Positions 45,801 to 57,382 are shown, numbered from the stretch's first letter. The stretch is 64,000 bases of DNA from Gracilaria gracilis (GCA_030374805.1 JARGSG010000190.1:558001-622000), one strand, 5' to 3'. Translations and numbers: made by a program. The notes: generated from the sequence alone by a model not told the origin.

Positions 45801-47080
45801 ATGGGTCAAAACCCGTTTAGGGCCAGTATACTGTGGCTCAGAAACAATTTTCCTTGTAGGTTAAGCTGCATCCGAATCTGGCTTAGTTCTTTTCCCGCGG
45901 GGATTCAGTGGTCAAACACGTCCCATGAGGGGTCAGTGAGCAACTTCTCTCCCCTTCTTGTGTCGCGATCAATCCCAAACAGTAGAATTAGCACAGGTCC
46001 ATCTTTGTAGATCTGTATCCCGTTCGGAGAAAACAATCCACCGACCTGCGTATAAAAAGAACTTCAAAACCCAAGAGGGGGTAGGCGCTAAACTTCAAAG
46101 CCGTGGAGCGGAGAATACCTGAGTGTAGAGCAAGTTATGCACCCAGTGGGTTCATAATGACAGTATCAGTTCACATGCCGATTTGTTGGACATCGGCACG
46201 ACCCGGAGGGAGTACCAATATGAAACCTAAGGGCAAGCTCTATATAGGCCATTGTCGCAGAACAGTTGCTATGCCTCAAACCCCAGTAGGGAGAACTCGA
46301 AATACGACATCAGACCGAGTCCGGATTCTTCGTTTTTGGTCCAAACCCGAAAGGGATTCGAAAGTGTAAAACGTAAAGACCTATGTAGTGGTTCGAAGGC
46401 ATGTGAAAGGGATCCATTCAGCGTACTGGAGCCCGGTGCAACCAGGGCTACTAGAGATAATCCTCAACGAGTTTCCCGCTACATACGGTATTCTTCAGTT
46501 CCCAAAGAAAGGGTTTCTATATGCACCCAGGTTGGTGTCAAAATAGAAACCTCGCGAGATACTTGTGATATCGCCAAGCCCAAGAGGGTGCATTTTCATC
46601 CAAAGACGCTTTGTGTAGGTCCCACCAAACCCAAAGGGAAACGACAGAAGTGAGCCGGGAGATATTCCAAGAGATAATGGCCACATCCCGAGAGGGAAAC
46701 TTCTAAGAAGTATAGGGTAGACTATGACCCGAAGTGAATCATGGAATACACAATCATTCTCCCCCTCTTAGGCGAGAACGCCGCACGAGTTGCGAAGGCC
46801 CAAGCGGTATTTGGAAAGACAGAACGGGGGATATCAGGGTGCATATGAACTAACAAATATGGATATAAAACCCAGATGAAGGGCTAGAACGGAAACGAGC
46901 CCAGATGCATAAACGAAAGCCAAAAGAAACAAAGGAATCCCAAAAGGGTAGAAACCGTAAGCGGTTCATCCAGAACGGTAATGAATAATACCGTAGAGAT
47001 GCGGAGAAACCCATTGGGGTCAAAAAACGCATGTGATTCATCCCTTGGGGGCTAATTGATGACAAGATGAAAACCATATT
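42900..47080. mobile_element. non-coding relative of the chromovirus
   Basis: About 4.2 kb without a convincing gene. It carries CCC..GGG micro-hairpins roughly every 60-80 nt and a non-coding block (44910-45150) related to the chromovirus block 33236-33450. GC-rich segments next to the block also correspond (GTGCATGGCGCG at both 33540 and 45190). I could not find its LTRs by eye. It could be a large non-autonomous derivative or a very decayed autonomous copy. Confidence 0.45.
44910..45150 (+). repeat. conserved non-coding block, copy 2
   Basis: Related to 33236-33450 in the same orientation. See that entry for the shared landmarks. Confidence 0.7.
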
Positions 47081-47998
47081 GGTTCTGTAGAGGACTCAAA
47101 AACTGTTTTCTCCAGAAATGGCTCACGTCTGTGTTCTGCAACTGCTAGTTTTTGGCTTGGGTCAACCAGAAAAAGGCAAGGCTCGTCTAGTTTAATTTTT
47201 TGGAAATTTAACGAGATCTATTATTTCGAAATTTTCAGAATTTTGCTTGGGTCGCTTAGTTTTGTAAGGGAAGTATATACTAAGGAGTATTCCAGGTGCG
47301 CTAGTTCTACGTGGTAGTTGTACATTCGTGGTTTCCCCTCTCGCTAGTTCTAGTTTCCATATTGGTGCACATTACGCCACTCGCTATGTGGAACCCAACC
47401 AGATCCAAAGACAAACGTGGCAGATCTACCGTGCAGAATCACCCACTCGGCCGCGCAGCTGTACGAGCAAACCCACGCCAGTACGAACGTTCCAAACTCG
47501 AAAATGAATGAAGCAGTTAGTTTCGTTCGTGAACTCGCATTTCGCCGTTGCGCGATGAACGGCCTTGGAACGCACCGTGAACGCAGGCACGCATTGTTCT
47601 CGATTCGGCGATCGAGGAATAGAGAAAAATGCGGCGGGACGGGACGGGACGCGGGCAGGAAGACGATGAAGACGTGCTCCGAATCGGGATAACCGAGTTG
47701 ATCGCGGTGGAGATGCGACAGGGTTTTCACCCGCCGGTCGTAGATATCCGACAAGTGTACAGCCCTCAACGTCGGAAGACCACAGGTTTGGAGATGTACA
47801 GCGTGTAACCCTGGTGTGAAATATACGTGTAACTGCGTTCCTCATTCACCTGTTTGAACGAAAGCACGTGATTTAAACTCAAATATATTCTCCTTTCCTC
47901 CCCACTTGAACTTCACTCCGAGCAATGCTGCGCGAGTTCTCCTCCTTCGCTCGTAAGCATCCCACTCTTCCGCCGTCTCTCTTTCCCTCTTCACCTTC
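47081..47998. other. 5' flank of the Plavaka-like gene, no supported gene
   Basis: Frames on both strands at 47350-47845 overlap each other and none is convincing. TTTGCTTGGGTCGCTTA at 47242-47258 is identical to 28867-28883. The region probably contains the promoter and perhaps the left end of the DNA transposon, but I found no inverted repeat matching the far side. Confidence 0.4.
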
Positions 47999-50900
47999 AT
48001 GGTCTACTATTTTACACACAAGAAGCGCGGCTGTCCTTTCCTCACCAGGGGCGTTTTATCTCTGCAGCAACATGTGAACCATTGTCCATACCACGAAAAA
48101 GCAGCGCTGGAAGATAATGGTAAGCAACCCATTCGCCGAAGCAAACGGATGAAGGTATCTCACGCGGCTCCCACCCGTCCTGCTTCCGAAACCGTTTTTG
48201 CCACTTGCCGTCCTCCCGAGTGTTCTTCACCTGAACAACTGCCCCTTATTGTCCCCTCCCCTCCCCCCCTTCCCGACTCACAACTCTCCAAGTCTATTAC
48301 TCCGTCCCCTTCACCGGCACGCATTGAACGGTCCCGTCCTCCTTCTGAATAGTCGCTGGGTGCTCTACACATGGATTATCTTACCGTTTTTCTGGCTTCC
48401 GTAGCCTCCAACCTCGGTCATCGCGAAGCGGACGAGCTCATTGGTCTCCTACGCGACCCTCGCTTTTCGCAGAAACGATTCAACGAAACTATCACCAGTT
48501 CCAGACGCTGTACTGAGCTGAAAAACGCTATCTTTGAACGGTACGCTTCAAAGGATGGTTTCAAATGGACATCTATCTCAACCGAAGGATGTAAGTTCAG
48601 CGCCACCCTCTACTCTAGAGACCCTGTTCAGACGCTTTTGAGGCAGCTGCGGTTGGCTAACAGCAAAAATGCTTTCTTCCATCCTACACCACAGACCCAC
48701 TCCACAAAACTCTCCCATCCCATGTCCGCATCTCTCGAAAGATACGCTACGTCTAAGCTCAAGGAAATGGTTATGGGATCGCTGGATAGTGGAATAGTTT
48801 GGCACACTCAAGAAATAAGTTTCAGTGAATCGTTCGTAGGTCTTCTGCAGGTATACACCGATAAGTCTTCTACCTGTCTAAAACAAACATCGGTAACTTC
48901 ATATCCACTCCATCTCATCTTCCTTAACTTTTCCGACGAACTACGGCGCAAATGTATTCGTGAGGATCTCACGGTCGTGGCGTACTTCCCTACCACCCTG
49001 GAGGATAATTCGATAGTGCATGCAGATGCGATGCCTTTTGCTTCTAGCAATTCGCTCCGCGATGCGAGGATGAAACTTCTTCAGGAGTCTCTTCTTCACA
49101 TCCTAGAACCTATTCTAAAACTGTCTTTGAGAGGAATTCAGTTCAGTGGAGAGGACAATGTTCGCCGAGTATGTCATCCTCTCTTGGCAAGTTACTGTGC
49201 GGACATACCAGAGGCAAAGAATATTCTCTCTATTCTGCATGGAACGAAGACCGAGCGCCCTTGTCACCGATGCAAAGCACCACGCTCTTCTTTGTCCAGC
49301 GGTGTTCCTACCTCATATACCTTGCGTACACAGAAGGAAACACAAAGCATGAGAAAGACATATAGAGCAGTCTTAGCACATGCAGCGAAAGACGATATTG
49401 AAAGACGTCCGCGTCGAGCGAGGGATAGGAGAGCTCAAGCCGAATCCCTGATGCGTTCGAATTTGGTGTGTCTCATTCCTGCTTTTCTTGAATCCCCCTT
49501 TTCCCTTCGCGTGATCCCCGGACTAACTCCGTACAGTCTGTTTTCCTTTGAACCGTTGCACAACCTTCATCTTTGTATCTCGAAGCTGATAAAAACGGCT
49601 ACCATTGAGAGACTTCAGTCAGACACTCTATCGACCGCGGTGGGGGCATCCGCACCGCGTTCCTTTCGGTCCATTCGCACCCAGTTGTTGAACCATGGAA
49701 ACGCCATTCTTGCTGCTATGGAAAGAGATTTTCCCGTGAAAGGGTTACATATTGACTTTTGTACACAAGAAAAGGGGAAGTCTCTAAACGGCATTTTCAC
49801 GAAAGACGGTCTCCACGGAATGTTGGAGGCAAAGAACTACAAAGCTTTTGATATGGTTTTCCCTTTCATCCGAGCTTTCTTCGAAATTTGCTGCGAAGAA
49901 GACCACATTGCACCCATCACCACCATTTTCACGCAATACTCGGACCTCATCGCTGCTATTTTCATGTAAAATCGTGGAACACACTGGAGTGAAACCTCTC
50001 TTACTTCACTCGGGTCGCAAATCAGTGCGTTTAAAGAATCCTGTACTAAACCGTTGGTAGATCACCACCCATCCAGACTTGAAACATTGAAGTTTCACCT
50101 TCTTGACCATCTTGTAGATGACATACGCCGTTTGGGAATTATCAAATACTACGACGCTGGGATATACGAGCATGCACACCTGTTATTCAAGAGGCACTAC
50201 CGAAAGACTTCGAGACGAACGGCAACAGCTGTAGAAGAGACCATTCGTTCTATCGAACGAGGAGATGTGAGAAAGCAATGGGGTGGTGCTCATACAGGTC
50301 ATGGAAATTCAGGCACACCTTATATTTCCCACATGCCTTGTACTGAACTGCCTCGGTTCACGCAAAGAGGTCGTTCAACGACCCTGAGCACTCTACAACA
50401 AGGCGTATGGCGTATGTCATCTTTATCTGACACATTATCTAATTTGAAAGCGAGAAGCACGGATAATGAGACAGTTTTCATTCTAGACCAACTCGGCGAG
50501 CAGGCACTTTTACCGTTTGTGAGACTCGTATATGAGGCTCTCCAGGAAAACTCAATAACCTTCATTCCGGAGAAGACCAAGATAACTGTTGTCAACTCAG
50601 CATTTGTAAGGGGTGGATGGGTGCAGTCTTTGCAACATTATCACTCTTCGTCCAACATGCTTGTCTTAGGAACAAATAGGTTCCCTGTCACGAAACGTGT
50701 GTTTGCTTCTCTTGCTTTTGGACCACGTCGGAAACCCAAGTTTTCTACTATTCTGCTAAGAGGAGCACAATCAGAAACTTGGGTCGCTCAGGTAGTCGCT
50801 CTGGTTCGAATCTCTGTGCCCGAGACGTCGCTGAGTTCTCTAGAAGTGGCATTCGTTCGTTATTTTGAAGTAATCCCTCCAACAACCACTATCGACAACA

Positions 50901-51175
50901 TTTTGCAATGTATATCTTCACGCTGGGCCACAAACGATGAAGAGAATCATACTGTACCATTTCCTCGTCACTCAAGTTCGAAGAGTTCGGACCATATCAC
51001 TCCCTGGTATGGCATGGTACCGGCATCTGCAATACGAGGAACTGTGAATATAGTTCGCTCAAGCTACCCGGCTCAACCTTTTTCCCAACCACTCGATTGG
51101 TTTCAACATCGATTTTATATCAATCGATTCTATCATCACTCCGATGAAAGCCTATTAGAACCAGTGGAATATTGA
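47999..51175 (+). CDS. Plavaka-like (KDZ/CMC-type) transposase
   Basis: Three segments in one reading frame. 47999-48352 begins with a zinc-finger-like CPFLTRGVLSLQQHVNHC and a Pro/Ser linker, then TAG. 48371-49969 has the core features: LLQVYTDKSSTCLKQ, YPLHLIFLNFSDELRRKC, LLHILEPILKLSLRGIQFSG, LLASYCADIPEAKNI and PCHRCKAPRSSL. A likely intron (49966-50025, GTAAAA..ATCAG, 60 nt) removes the TAA and leads to LETLKFHLLDHLVDDIR, YDAGIYEHAHLLFKRHYRKT and RTATAVEETI, ending at 51175. The N-terminal Cys/His motif, the 'hPlhL..N' segment, the aD.pE..C..C stretch and the K-H-L-L-H...YE..H..fK tail fit Plavaka-family transposases, known mainly from fungi. The TAG at 48350-48352 is unexplained (a second intron or nonsense). 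The stop lies 7 bp from that of the next, convergent gene. Confidence 0.65.
49966..50025 (+). other. predicted intron, 60 nt
   Basis: GTAAAA donor, ATCAG acceptor, length a multiple of 3. It spans the in-frame TAA at 49967-49969, and splicing gives a continuous frame. Its size is close to the 57-nt intron in the Harbinger gene. Confidence 0.5.
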
Positions 51176-51182
51176 AACCCTC

Positions 51183-53384
51183 TCAGTTTCGGACGACGTG
51201 TTCATCCCCTTCCATCTCACCCTGAACAACTTTGTTACTCCCAAAATCATTCATATCCATTTCCGTAAACTCCGTTTCCTTTTCCCCGCAATCACCTATA
51301 AAACAATCTGTTATAGACCCCAGTCTTTTGCTCACATTCTCTGTAAAGAACCTTTCCTTGACCGCAAGGTATAGGTTCCCCCTCGATGGCATTCGAAAGG
51401 CTATAGTAGCTTCTCTCATATCGTTCCCAAGAACTCTGATCCATTCCTCCGTGGTTGTACCATAGTTCTGCATTTCACTGGAATAGTCCCTCTGGACATG
51501 TTCTCTCACGTCCCTTAGCACGTTTTGTAAACAGATAGGTAATAGGTTTGCAAACACCTTCATAAATTCTTTCTGTCTCTGTCCCCCTCTCGAGGACTCA
51601 GTGCTGAGGAGGGTAACCACGGTTAGAACCCACGCGTCCAAACGGGCGAGTATTAATACCGTTCCATCTACGAGGCATCCTGTTTCCTTGTCCTCAACAT
51701 CATATCCGATAAACTCCTTCAACACTTGTACCCCTACACGGTTTCGGAAGAACAAATCCTGAGCTTCCATATCCATTTCCTCCCCATCGTCGGCCTTGGA
51801 ATACTTCAAACGAGTAAATGGAGCTTTCCTCCACCATGAAGTGTTCGAGCTTCCATTTTGATCAAGGCGCAGTATGTCCTCTTGCGCTTCCTTCAACTGC
51901 TGTTTGAACTCATCTGCATTTTCTTCCACCATCTTCGTCCTTCTCCAAATAAGATCGTAACCCAGTAGCAGAAACAGCTTGTCCCTTGTATTTTTCTTCC
52001 GAACACCGACAACATCACTCATTGTCTGTCGCATCCTTTGTCTCAGACATAGGTCCCCAGAAACTTCCGCAGTACATCTTTCGGATAGTGAGGCCTTTCT
52101 TATTCCTTTCCAGCTCACTTCCTTTAGCTCAGTTTGAACCATATTCCTCAGTAACGCGTCCGGTCCCCCCTCTACGGAGGGCGTGAATATACCGACACTA
52201 CTTAACAGCTCGACTGGATTCCTTGGAACCATACACACTCTTGATTCGTCGCTTTGAATCAACCCTTTCTTACTCCCAGCAGGTGCGTCTTCTAGCTTCT
52301 CCGCGCGATTCATCCAGTTTCGAGTGAGTTTTTCACCTTCAAAGTAAAGCTCACATGTTTCTCTCCTTGCCCAGGTTAACATGTTGTGATAAACAGCTCT
52401 GGACACACCCCGAAACTCATCGCATACAGCGATTTGATGCTTTCTTCGACCTGTTTGTCCGGGTTCACTGGCACGGGAACTTTTACGAAACTCCTGTTTC
52501 AGTGCTCCGCGTAACCCGTCAATCACCAACTCCTTCTCTCGAAGCTGTTGTTTCAGTGCCGTGCTTTGTTCCTGCGCAACCTTCACGAGAATTCCTCGTA
52601 CCCTCATCTCTTCCTCCAACTTTTGGACCTTCTGCTTCAAGGAGTTGAGTTCCTCTACTACTCCTTCGTTAATCGTAGAAGATAAGACATCTCCATTGGC
52701 AGGGTCCCCTTCCTTCTCGACCACTTCAACCTGCACTTCTCTTATCTCTTCTGTTATCGCTCTAGCTGCGGGGGTTTCAGGTATCCTGACGGAATCATAC
52801 ACTGGAGTAATTTCATCATCCGAGGTGTCTTCTTTCGGTACATTCTCATTCTCTCGGAGCTGGGAAGGCTGACGTTCTACCGTGCTTGGTCGGAGTTGAT
52901 CCGAGGCTGGAGGAAGTCTCCTTCTCTGACGTTGTATCCCAACCCGGCGGGGCATCATTTGAGCTGTACCCGTCTTCTGCTTCGAAAGCGGCGATGTTCG
53001 TGGAGAGCATACGGTACGAGAAGGTTCCTCTCTTCCGTTTCGATCAGAAGGACCAACAGCGTCCCCCACTGGGCACTCCTCACTTTCTCTTCTTGCTGGA
53101 TCATCGTATGCAGTAATATCATTATCCGTTCCACCGTTATGTCACGAAGATCGTGCAGCTACCTGTCGCTTTGTAACATTTACTGCATCTCCAGAACTGA
53201 GCCTACGTCTGGAAGAGCGCGAAGCGGGTTTCGGGGGACGCGCAGACCTTCTCTGGTGCGGAGAGGCACGGTCCTGTGTCGGTGTCTGGTTTGGCTGTAT
53301 ACCGTGGTCAATATCAGCAGAAGTCCTTCGCTTCTTCTGTGGTGGCTTATTGCGCTGTGCACTATTGCGCTTTTTGTTGGCCAT
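51183..53384 (-). CDS. basic N-terminus plus coiled-coil protein, unknown
   Basis: Leftward frame from the ATG at 53382-53384. The first 80 residues are very basic (NKKRNSAQRNKPPQKKRRTS, an NLS-like run) and end in TGA at 53142-53144. The same frame then stays open (GGTDNDITAYDDPARRESEE) into a 628-codon stretch. That has a Glu/Lys coiled coil (EELNSLKQKVQKLEEEM, about residues 138-185), VYHNMLTWARRETCELYFEG, LFLLLGYDLIWRRTK and an acidic C-terminus. Whether the TGA is spliced out, a nonsense change, or separates two genes is open. If separate, the second gene would start at the ATG pair in AQMMPRR. The family is not recognised. The NLS-like start and the neighbours suggest a nuclear scaffold or DNA-binding partner. 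Confidence 0.55.
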
Positions 53385-53571
53385 CGTGGAAGGATGACCC
53401 CAACGCTGGAAGAAAGACTTCCGACTCTCCGAGGGGTGGAGATGAGGAAGACAGTGTGGAAATTGGGCGAAGTAGTGGACGTAAATATTACGGTTATGGA
53501 GCGTGTGGTCCAATAAACGTATAATGTCGTGTTCTGCAGAAGTTTTCTCAAGTTCACATTTATATTGTATC

Positions 53572-54171
53572 TTATCGCTCTAAAGTAAGCGCCCAGTCCC
53601 AGTTATACGCTTCCCCGTAGCTCACATAAAGTTCTTCATTCTTCTCCATGTTCCTTTTAGCGACACAGCGGAGCGAAGCGTAGTCCGCTATATCAGTCTT
53701 AAGCTTAATGCTCTTCCTTGCTTCCGTGACCATTACGTTGGGCGAACGAGTCCAACTGGACCGGGGCAGCGCTAGGTGTGGGTCCCCAGAGTGATACCCA
53801 GCATCATTGATAAATCCACCAATACAAAAGGGAGCGGGAACAATGAAAACCTCACTCTCCTTCGTGTCCTGCGCCTGACCCGGTCTACTCCTGAGCTGAA
53901 GAAATTCCGACCCACTTACGGAAACCATCATAGAGAACAACTTGAATCGATCAGGTGTAGCCCCTAGACATCCACTTCCGTATGTCAAGTGCTTTTCCAA
54001 CCTGTTGTTCAAGTCGGAATAGACTAAAGTATCATAAAAATGGCAGACTGTTTCACCCTCTGCAATGAAGTGCTCGGTGAATACTCCCATTCCTGCTCGA
54101 GGATGTCGGATTCGAGATGGTTCCATATGTAACCTATACCAATGGGCATCAACGGTCAGCAGGAAATGCAT
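53572..54171 (-). CDS. SET-domain protein (lysine methyltransferase-like)
   Basis: About 200 residues. MEPSRIRHPRAGMGVFTEHF and IAEGETVCHFY are the SET-N start. GGFINDAGYHSGDP replaces the NHSC-type SAM/substrate motif (here F-I-N-D-A). PNVMV and AKRNMEKNEELYVSYGEAYN are the SET-C with the Y-G-x-x-Y catalytic end. No pre-SET or post-SET Cys cluster is present. The frame is the same as that of the methyltransferase upstream, separated by TAA at 54208-54210, with no other stop in the gap. So it may be a C-terminal domain of one long protein or the next gene. The expected role is protein lysine methylation, in chromatin or otherwise; the substrate is unknown. Confidence 0.7.
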   Translation of the reverse strand: MHFLLTVDAHWYRLHMEPSRIRHPRAGMGVFTEHFIAEGETVCHFYDTLVYSDLNNRLEKHLTYGSGCLGATPDRFKLFSMMVSVSGSEFLQLRSRPGQAQDTKESEVFIVPAPFCIGGFINDAGYHSGDPHLALPRSSWTRSPNVMVTEARKSIKLKTDIADYASLRCVAKRNMEKNEELYVSYGEAYNWDWALTLER

Positions 54172-54207
54172 GTCAATTAGATTCAGAGCCTTTTGATACT
54201 TATCTTC

Positions 54208-56667
54208 TTAGACATCCACCGTACGTCCTAGTGAGTTCTGCACAAAACGCCAATCCTTCCAATACCTCCCAAGGAAGTGCACAATGTGTGGTGGCATTAC
54301 TTGATACTGGGGGTAGCTAAATGGAGCCTCCCATCCCAGTCGTCCTCGGTCACGATGCGGAAGTCGTTCATAGGCTATACATGCTCCCTGTACCACTCGT
54401 TGTTGAAGAACGATGTTTGTCTTCCCATTTCGAAGCATCTCCGTCGTCAAGTCAGTGACATGGTGCTTGGCGTGGCTGAAACAGGGCTTATCCTTTTCGC
54501 AGCCCAGAAACTTCCTGTGCTTCGTCAAGGAGATGCAAGCCATACCAGTAGAAAACGTACCGGCGAATAAGTCCATGACGAGGTCACCGGGCTTCGTGAA
54601 ACGACATATTAACTCCTTCATCAACTCCCGAGACTTTTGCTCGGGCCTGATAAACTGCAACCACAGAGTTGATGAGCCCTTCTCCGCAACCTTCCAAGTC
54701 AACCACTCGCCTGCTCTTGGTTTCGGAACTCGGTCGATTACGTTCCTGTTCGCCGGGAAGGTGGAAGGAATAAAGTTGCTCTCCTCCAAAGGCGTTAGAC
54801 TAGCCTCTTCTGATGTTGGCAACCCACGCTTCACTCCATGTATGGCATACTCCGTCAGCGATTGTATCCCAAACTTTCGAGGATTTCCACTGCCGTTGCT
54901 CGGATCCCGGATGAATACCATTGGGTTCGCATCCACTTTAAATGAAGGCCTCAGAACTTCGTCTTGGCCACCCTCCATATTGTCCGCATCTTTGGATTCT
55001 GCTGTTTCCGAGAGAATTCTATGCCATACATGAAACTGCGACATTGTACAGAATATGACAAAGTGTTCACCACTTCGAAGCGCCGAACTTATCGTGTCGG
55101 CCGTGTCGATCATGTCTTCTTCACCGAACACATCGTGCGCGCTGTTACGCTTGTTCCTCTTCCTTCGAGTGTTGAAGGGAGGGTCCGTCAGAACCAGTTG
55201 CGCCTCACCCCATATGCGCTCACTTGCATTCACGAAGGTCTCATGGGTATATCAGAGGTCCTTCATGTCGCAGTTGTAGGCTACGAAATGAAATTTCTTC
55301 ATCCCTTTCCACACAGCGTCCATATTCCTTCTGAGTATGTTGCTCATCACCTTCAGAGGCGGTTCAATACCCGTGTTTTGGATGTTATACCCAGCCATCC
55401 GTGATTGATGGTCCTCCGGTTGGGGTTGGAAGTCCTCTTCATCGGAGCTCACTAGGTTCACAAGCTCTCGACGAGGGGGTGCGGGCTGGACGTTGTCTAC
55501 GGGGGCTTCTGAGACAGAGCCCACTGCAAAGCCTCCTGAAGCTCGCGTGTCCCGAATGGGCTTCCATAGCCGCTCAAACAGCTTTCCAAATCTAGGAGGT
55601 ATGCTATAACCTGGACTCCCGGGAGTACGAGAAACTCTCACATTCGTGAACTCAATCCATTCATGCAGAGTTCCCTTCCACATGCTATAGAGACAATCGT
55701 GGGTGCAAACCTTAAAGAGGTCACTCAGGAATTCATGAGCCAGGGTTCGTAGATTCCTGTCACAAATATCGTCCATGGCCTCGGCAAATCCCCCCACCGT
55801 CTTTTCTGGAGCATCACCATCCTGGAATTTAGTACTCTGGCTGGAAGGAGCATATCCTTGCCGTCGATAGAGCACAACCATATACAGCAACGTCTTGGTA
55901 TTCATAAGAAGGTACGGTTTCAGCATGCTCTCAGCGTCTGGAAACCCGAGAAGACGGACAATTTCATTCCAAGACAGCACGATTTTTCCAATAGCATACC
56001 CCATTCGATCACAGTTCTCCTTGGAGAAAGAAGAAAACGTGGGTATGTAGAGCGCAGAAAGATCTTCAAGTCTTCTTTTCTTCTTCGGCTGTTGTCTTCT
56101 CTGGATCTTGAGGGTCTCGTTCTTCTTCATTACATTTCCAAGGAGGGAAAGGTAGAGGGTCACTTGGAAAGGGGAGCCCTCAAGTTCTGGAATAAACTCA
56201 GTTCGATTCTGCGTATTCTTGTTCCTCAAGACGAAGAACGTCCGGAGGGCTCTCACGGGAATGTATGTACCCTCCTTCATGAGGAGAAGAAGAAGATCTC
56301 GGGGCCTTTGGTCCTCATCGACATCCGTTCTATCCAACCGCTTCGCCACAGCATATCGTTTCTCGATAGGCTTCTTCATCACAATACTCTGTCGAAGTTG
56401 CTGAAGAGAAAAATTCTGAAGGTTCTTCGAGTTGGTAGCTTCTTCGAACATGCTTTTCGCTTCTGGGATTTCCTTATAGCGTTCCGCAACGAAGTCAATA
56501 ACTCCCCTAAATCCAATTTCTTGCGGTAGATCTGGACCTCCATCCCACTTTGCAATCACATCTCTGAACAGGAAGAAGAGTTTGACAAACTTGTGGAACG
56601 CAAAAGTACTCGGACCACTCATGTCCATGACGTCCGAGTTGGAGTCCTCGATGTGCGAAAGACTCAT
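54208..56667 (-). CDS. unknown N-domain fused to beta-class DNA methyltransferase
   Basis: Leftward from the ATG at 56665-56667. The first 471 codons are an unrecognised domain with basic and helical parts (IQRRQQPKKKRRLEDL, YAIGKIVLSWNEIVRLLGFP) and an acidic linker (LVNLVSSDEEDFQPQ). It ends KKFHFVAYNCDMKDL, then TGA at 55252-55254. The same frame continues into AQLVLTDPPFN (catalytic motif IV, D-P-P-F) and, about 200 residues later, GDLVMDLFAGTFSTGMACIS (SAM-binding F-x-G-x-G). This motif order (IV before I) is that of beta-class amino-MTases, which make N6-methyladenine or N4-methylcytosine. No ATG lies between the TGA and DPPF, so the domain must be joined to the upstream part. The stop is therefore nonsense, read through or spliced. 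The SET protein follows in the same frame. Confidence 0.7.
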
Positions 56668-56669
56668 TG

Positions 56670-56847
56670 GAGTGAACGAAACGACGTATCCGAGGCTTTA
56701 AATGGCGACTTACGCTGGGCACCCCCGCTTTTGGTAGCTCCTCCCAGCGCACTGCCAGTCTCGTACGTGTTCGTGTACGCGTCCTTTTCCGCTGTCCGCT
56801 CGCGCGCGCGATGTGTTGCGTACACACGATACGAACGGTTGCGCGGT
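56670..56847 (-). promoter_or_regulatory. left arm of inverted promoter duplication
   Basis: 178 bp, inverted copy of 57679-57856 with two differences seen. Weaker similarity continues to about 56890. Read toward the leftward gene it ends TTTAAAGCCTCGGATACGTC and CACTCC just before the ATG at 56667. TTTAAA (56697-56702) sits about 30 bp upstream of the ATG, a TATA-like position that implies a very short 5' leader. Confidence 0.7.
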
Positions 56848-57102
56848 AGCACACGAAGATTACTTGGATTCGCCACGGTGGCGATGAACCTGATGAAGCT
56901 GGTACCGAACGGTCGCGCAGCGAGGAGTAGGCGCACACGAGATGTGAATGAATGTGTTACGCTAGTTCTTCTCTAGTTTAGATGTTGTAGTACTAAACCG
57001 GTGAAGATGAGTCGTCGTTGTATGGTCATGTCCAATCAAGCAAGACGCTGAAGCTATGTTGACAACTTGTAAGTGTGTGATTGGTGCCCGCGGGTTGGGG
57101 GA

Positions 57103-57141
57103 GTCCGTCGTGTTAGGGTAGGGTACCCTAACACGACGGAC
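57103..57141. repeat. telomere-like palindrome 1
   Basis: Stem GTCCGTCGTGTTAGGG with its exact complement, loop TAGGGTA. Followed by a run of C. Confidence 0.75.
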
Positions 57142-57343
57142 CCCCCCCCGCCCGCGCTAAAATCGCAGCTTCCTTCGACGCCAACACGACAGACCCCCCC
57201 CTCGCCCGCGCGCACCCTGACGCTCCTTGACAAACCTGGCCACGTGGGCCACACGTGTCGGGATTCACGTACAGCAAGACGCTGGTTGGGTAAAAAAATC
57301 AAAAAAATTATAAAATTGTAAAATGGCTGCCCGCGGGAGGGGG

Positions 57344-57382
57344 GTCCGTCGTGTTAGGGTACCCTACCCTAACACGACGGAC
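57344..57382. repeat. telomere-like palindrome 2
   Basis: Same 16-bp stem, loop TACCCTA (the reverse complement of loop 1, so the copy is inverted). Flanked by G and C runs that extend the stem, and by CCCGCGGG. Confidence 0.75.

Larger units (their letters stand above)
29520..47080. repeat. region of periodic micro-hairpins
   Basis: Tiny inverted repeats recur every 30-90 nt. Their form is ACC-N(3-7)-GGT inside the chromovirus (both LTRs, coding and non-coding parts), CCC-N(2-7)-GGG in 42.9-47.1 kb, and CTCC-N(3-5)-GGAG in 40.8-41.4 kb. Examples are ACCATCTTGGT (34202), ACCTTTCGGT (34401), CTCCTTTCGGAG (34338), TACCGTGTCGGTA (30473), CTCCTACGGAG (40898), CCCATGCGGG (43218) and CCCGAGAGGG (46687). 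They cross reading frames and strands. Confidence 0.6.

Noticed and set aside
43200-47080. CRISPR-like array from the regular CCC..GGG units
   Set aside because: The units are tiny palindromes with differing loops and irregular spacing, with no conserved repeat of 20 or more bases and no cas genes.
54413-55404. Plus-strand ORFs opposite the methyltransferase
   Set aside because: They are shadows of the minus-strand frame that carries DPPF and the SAM motif.
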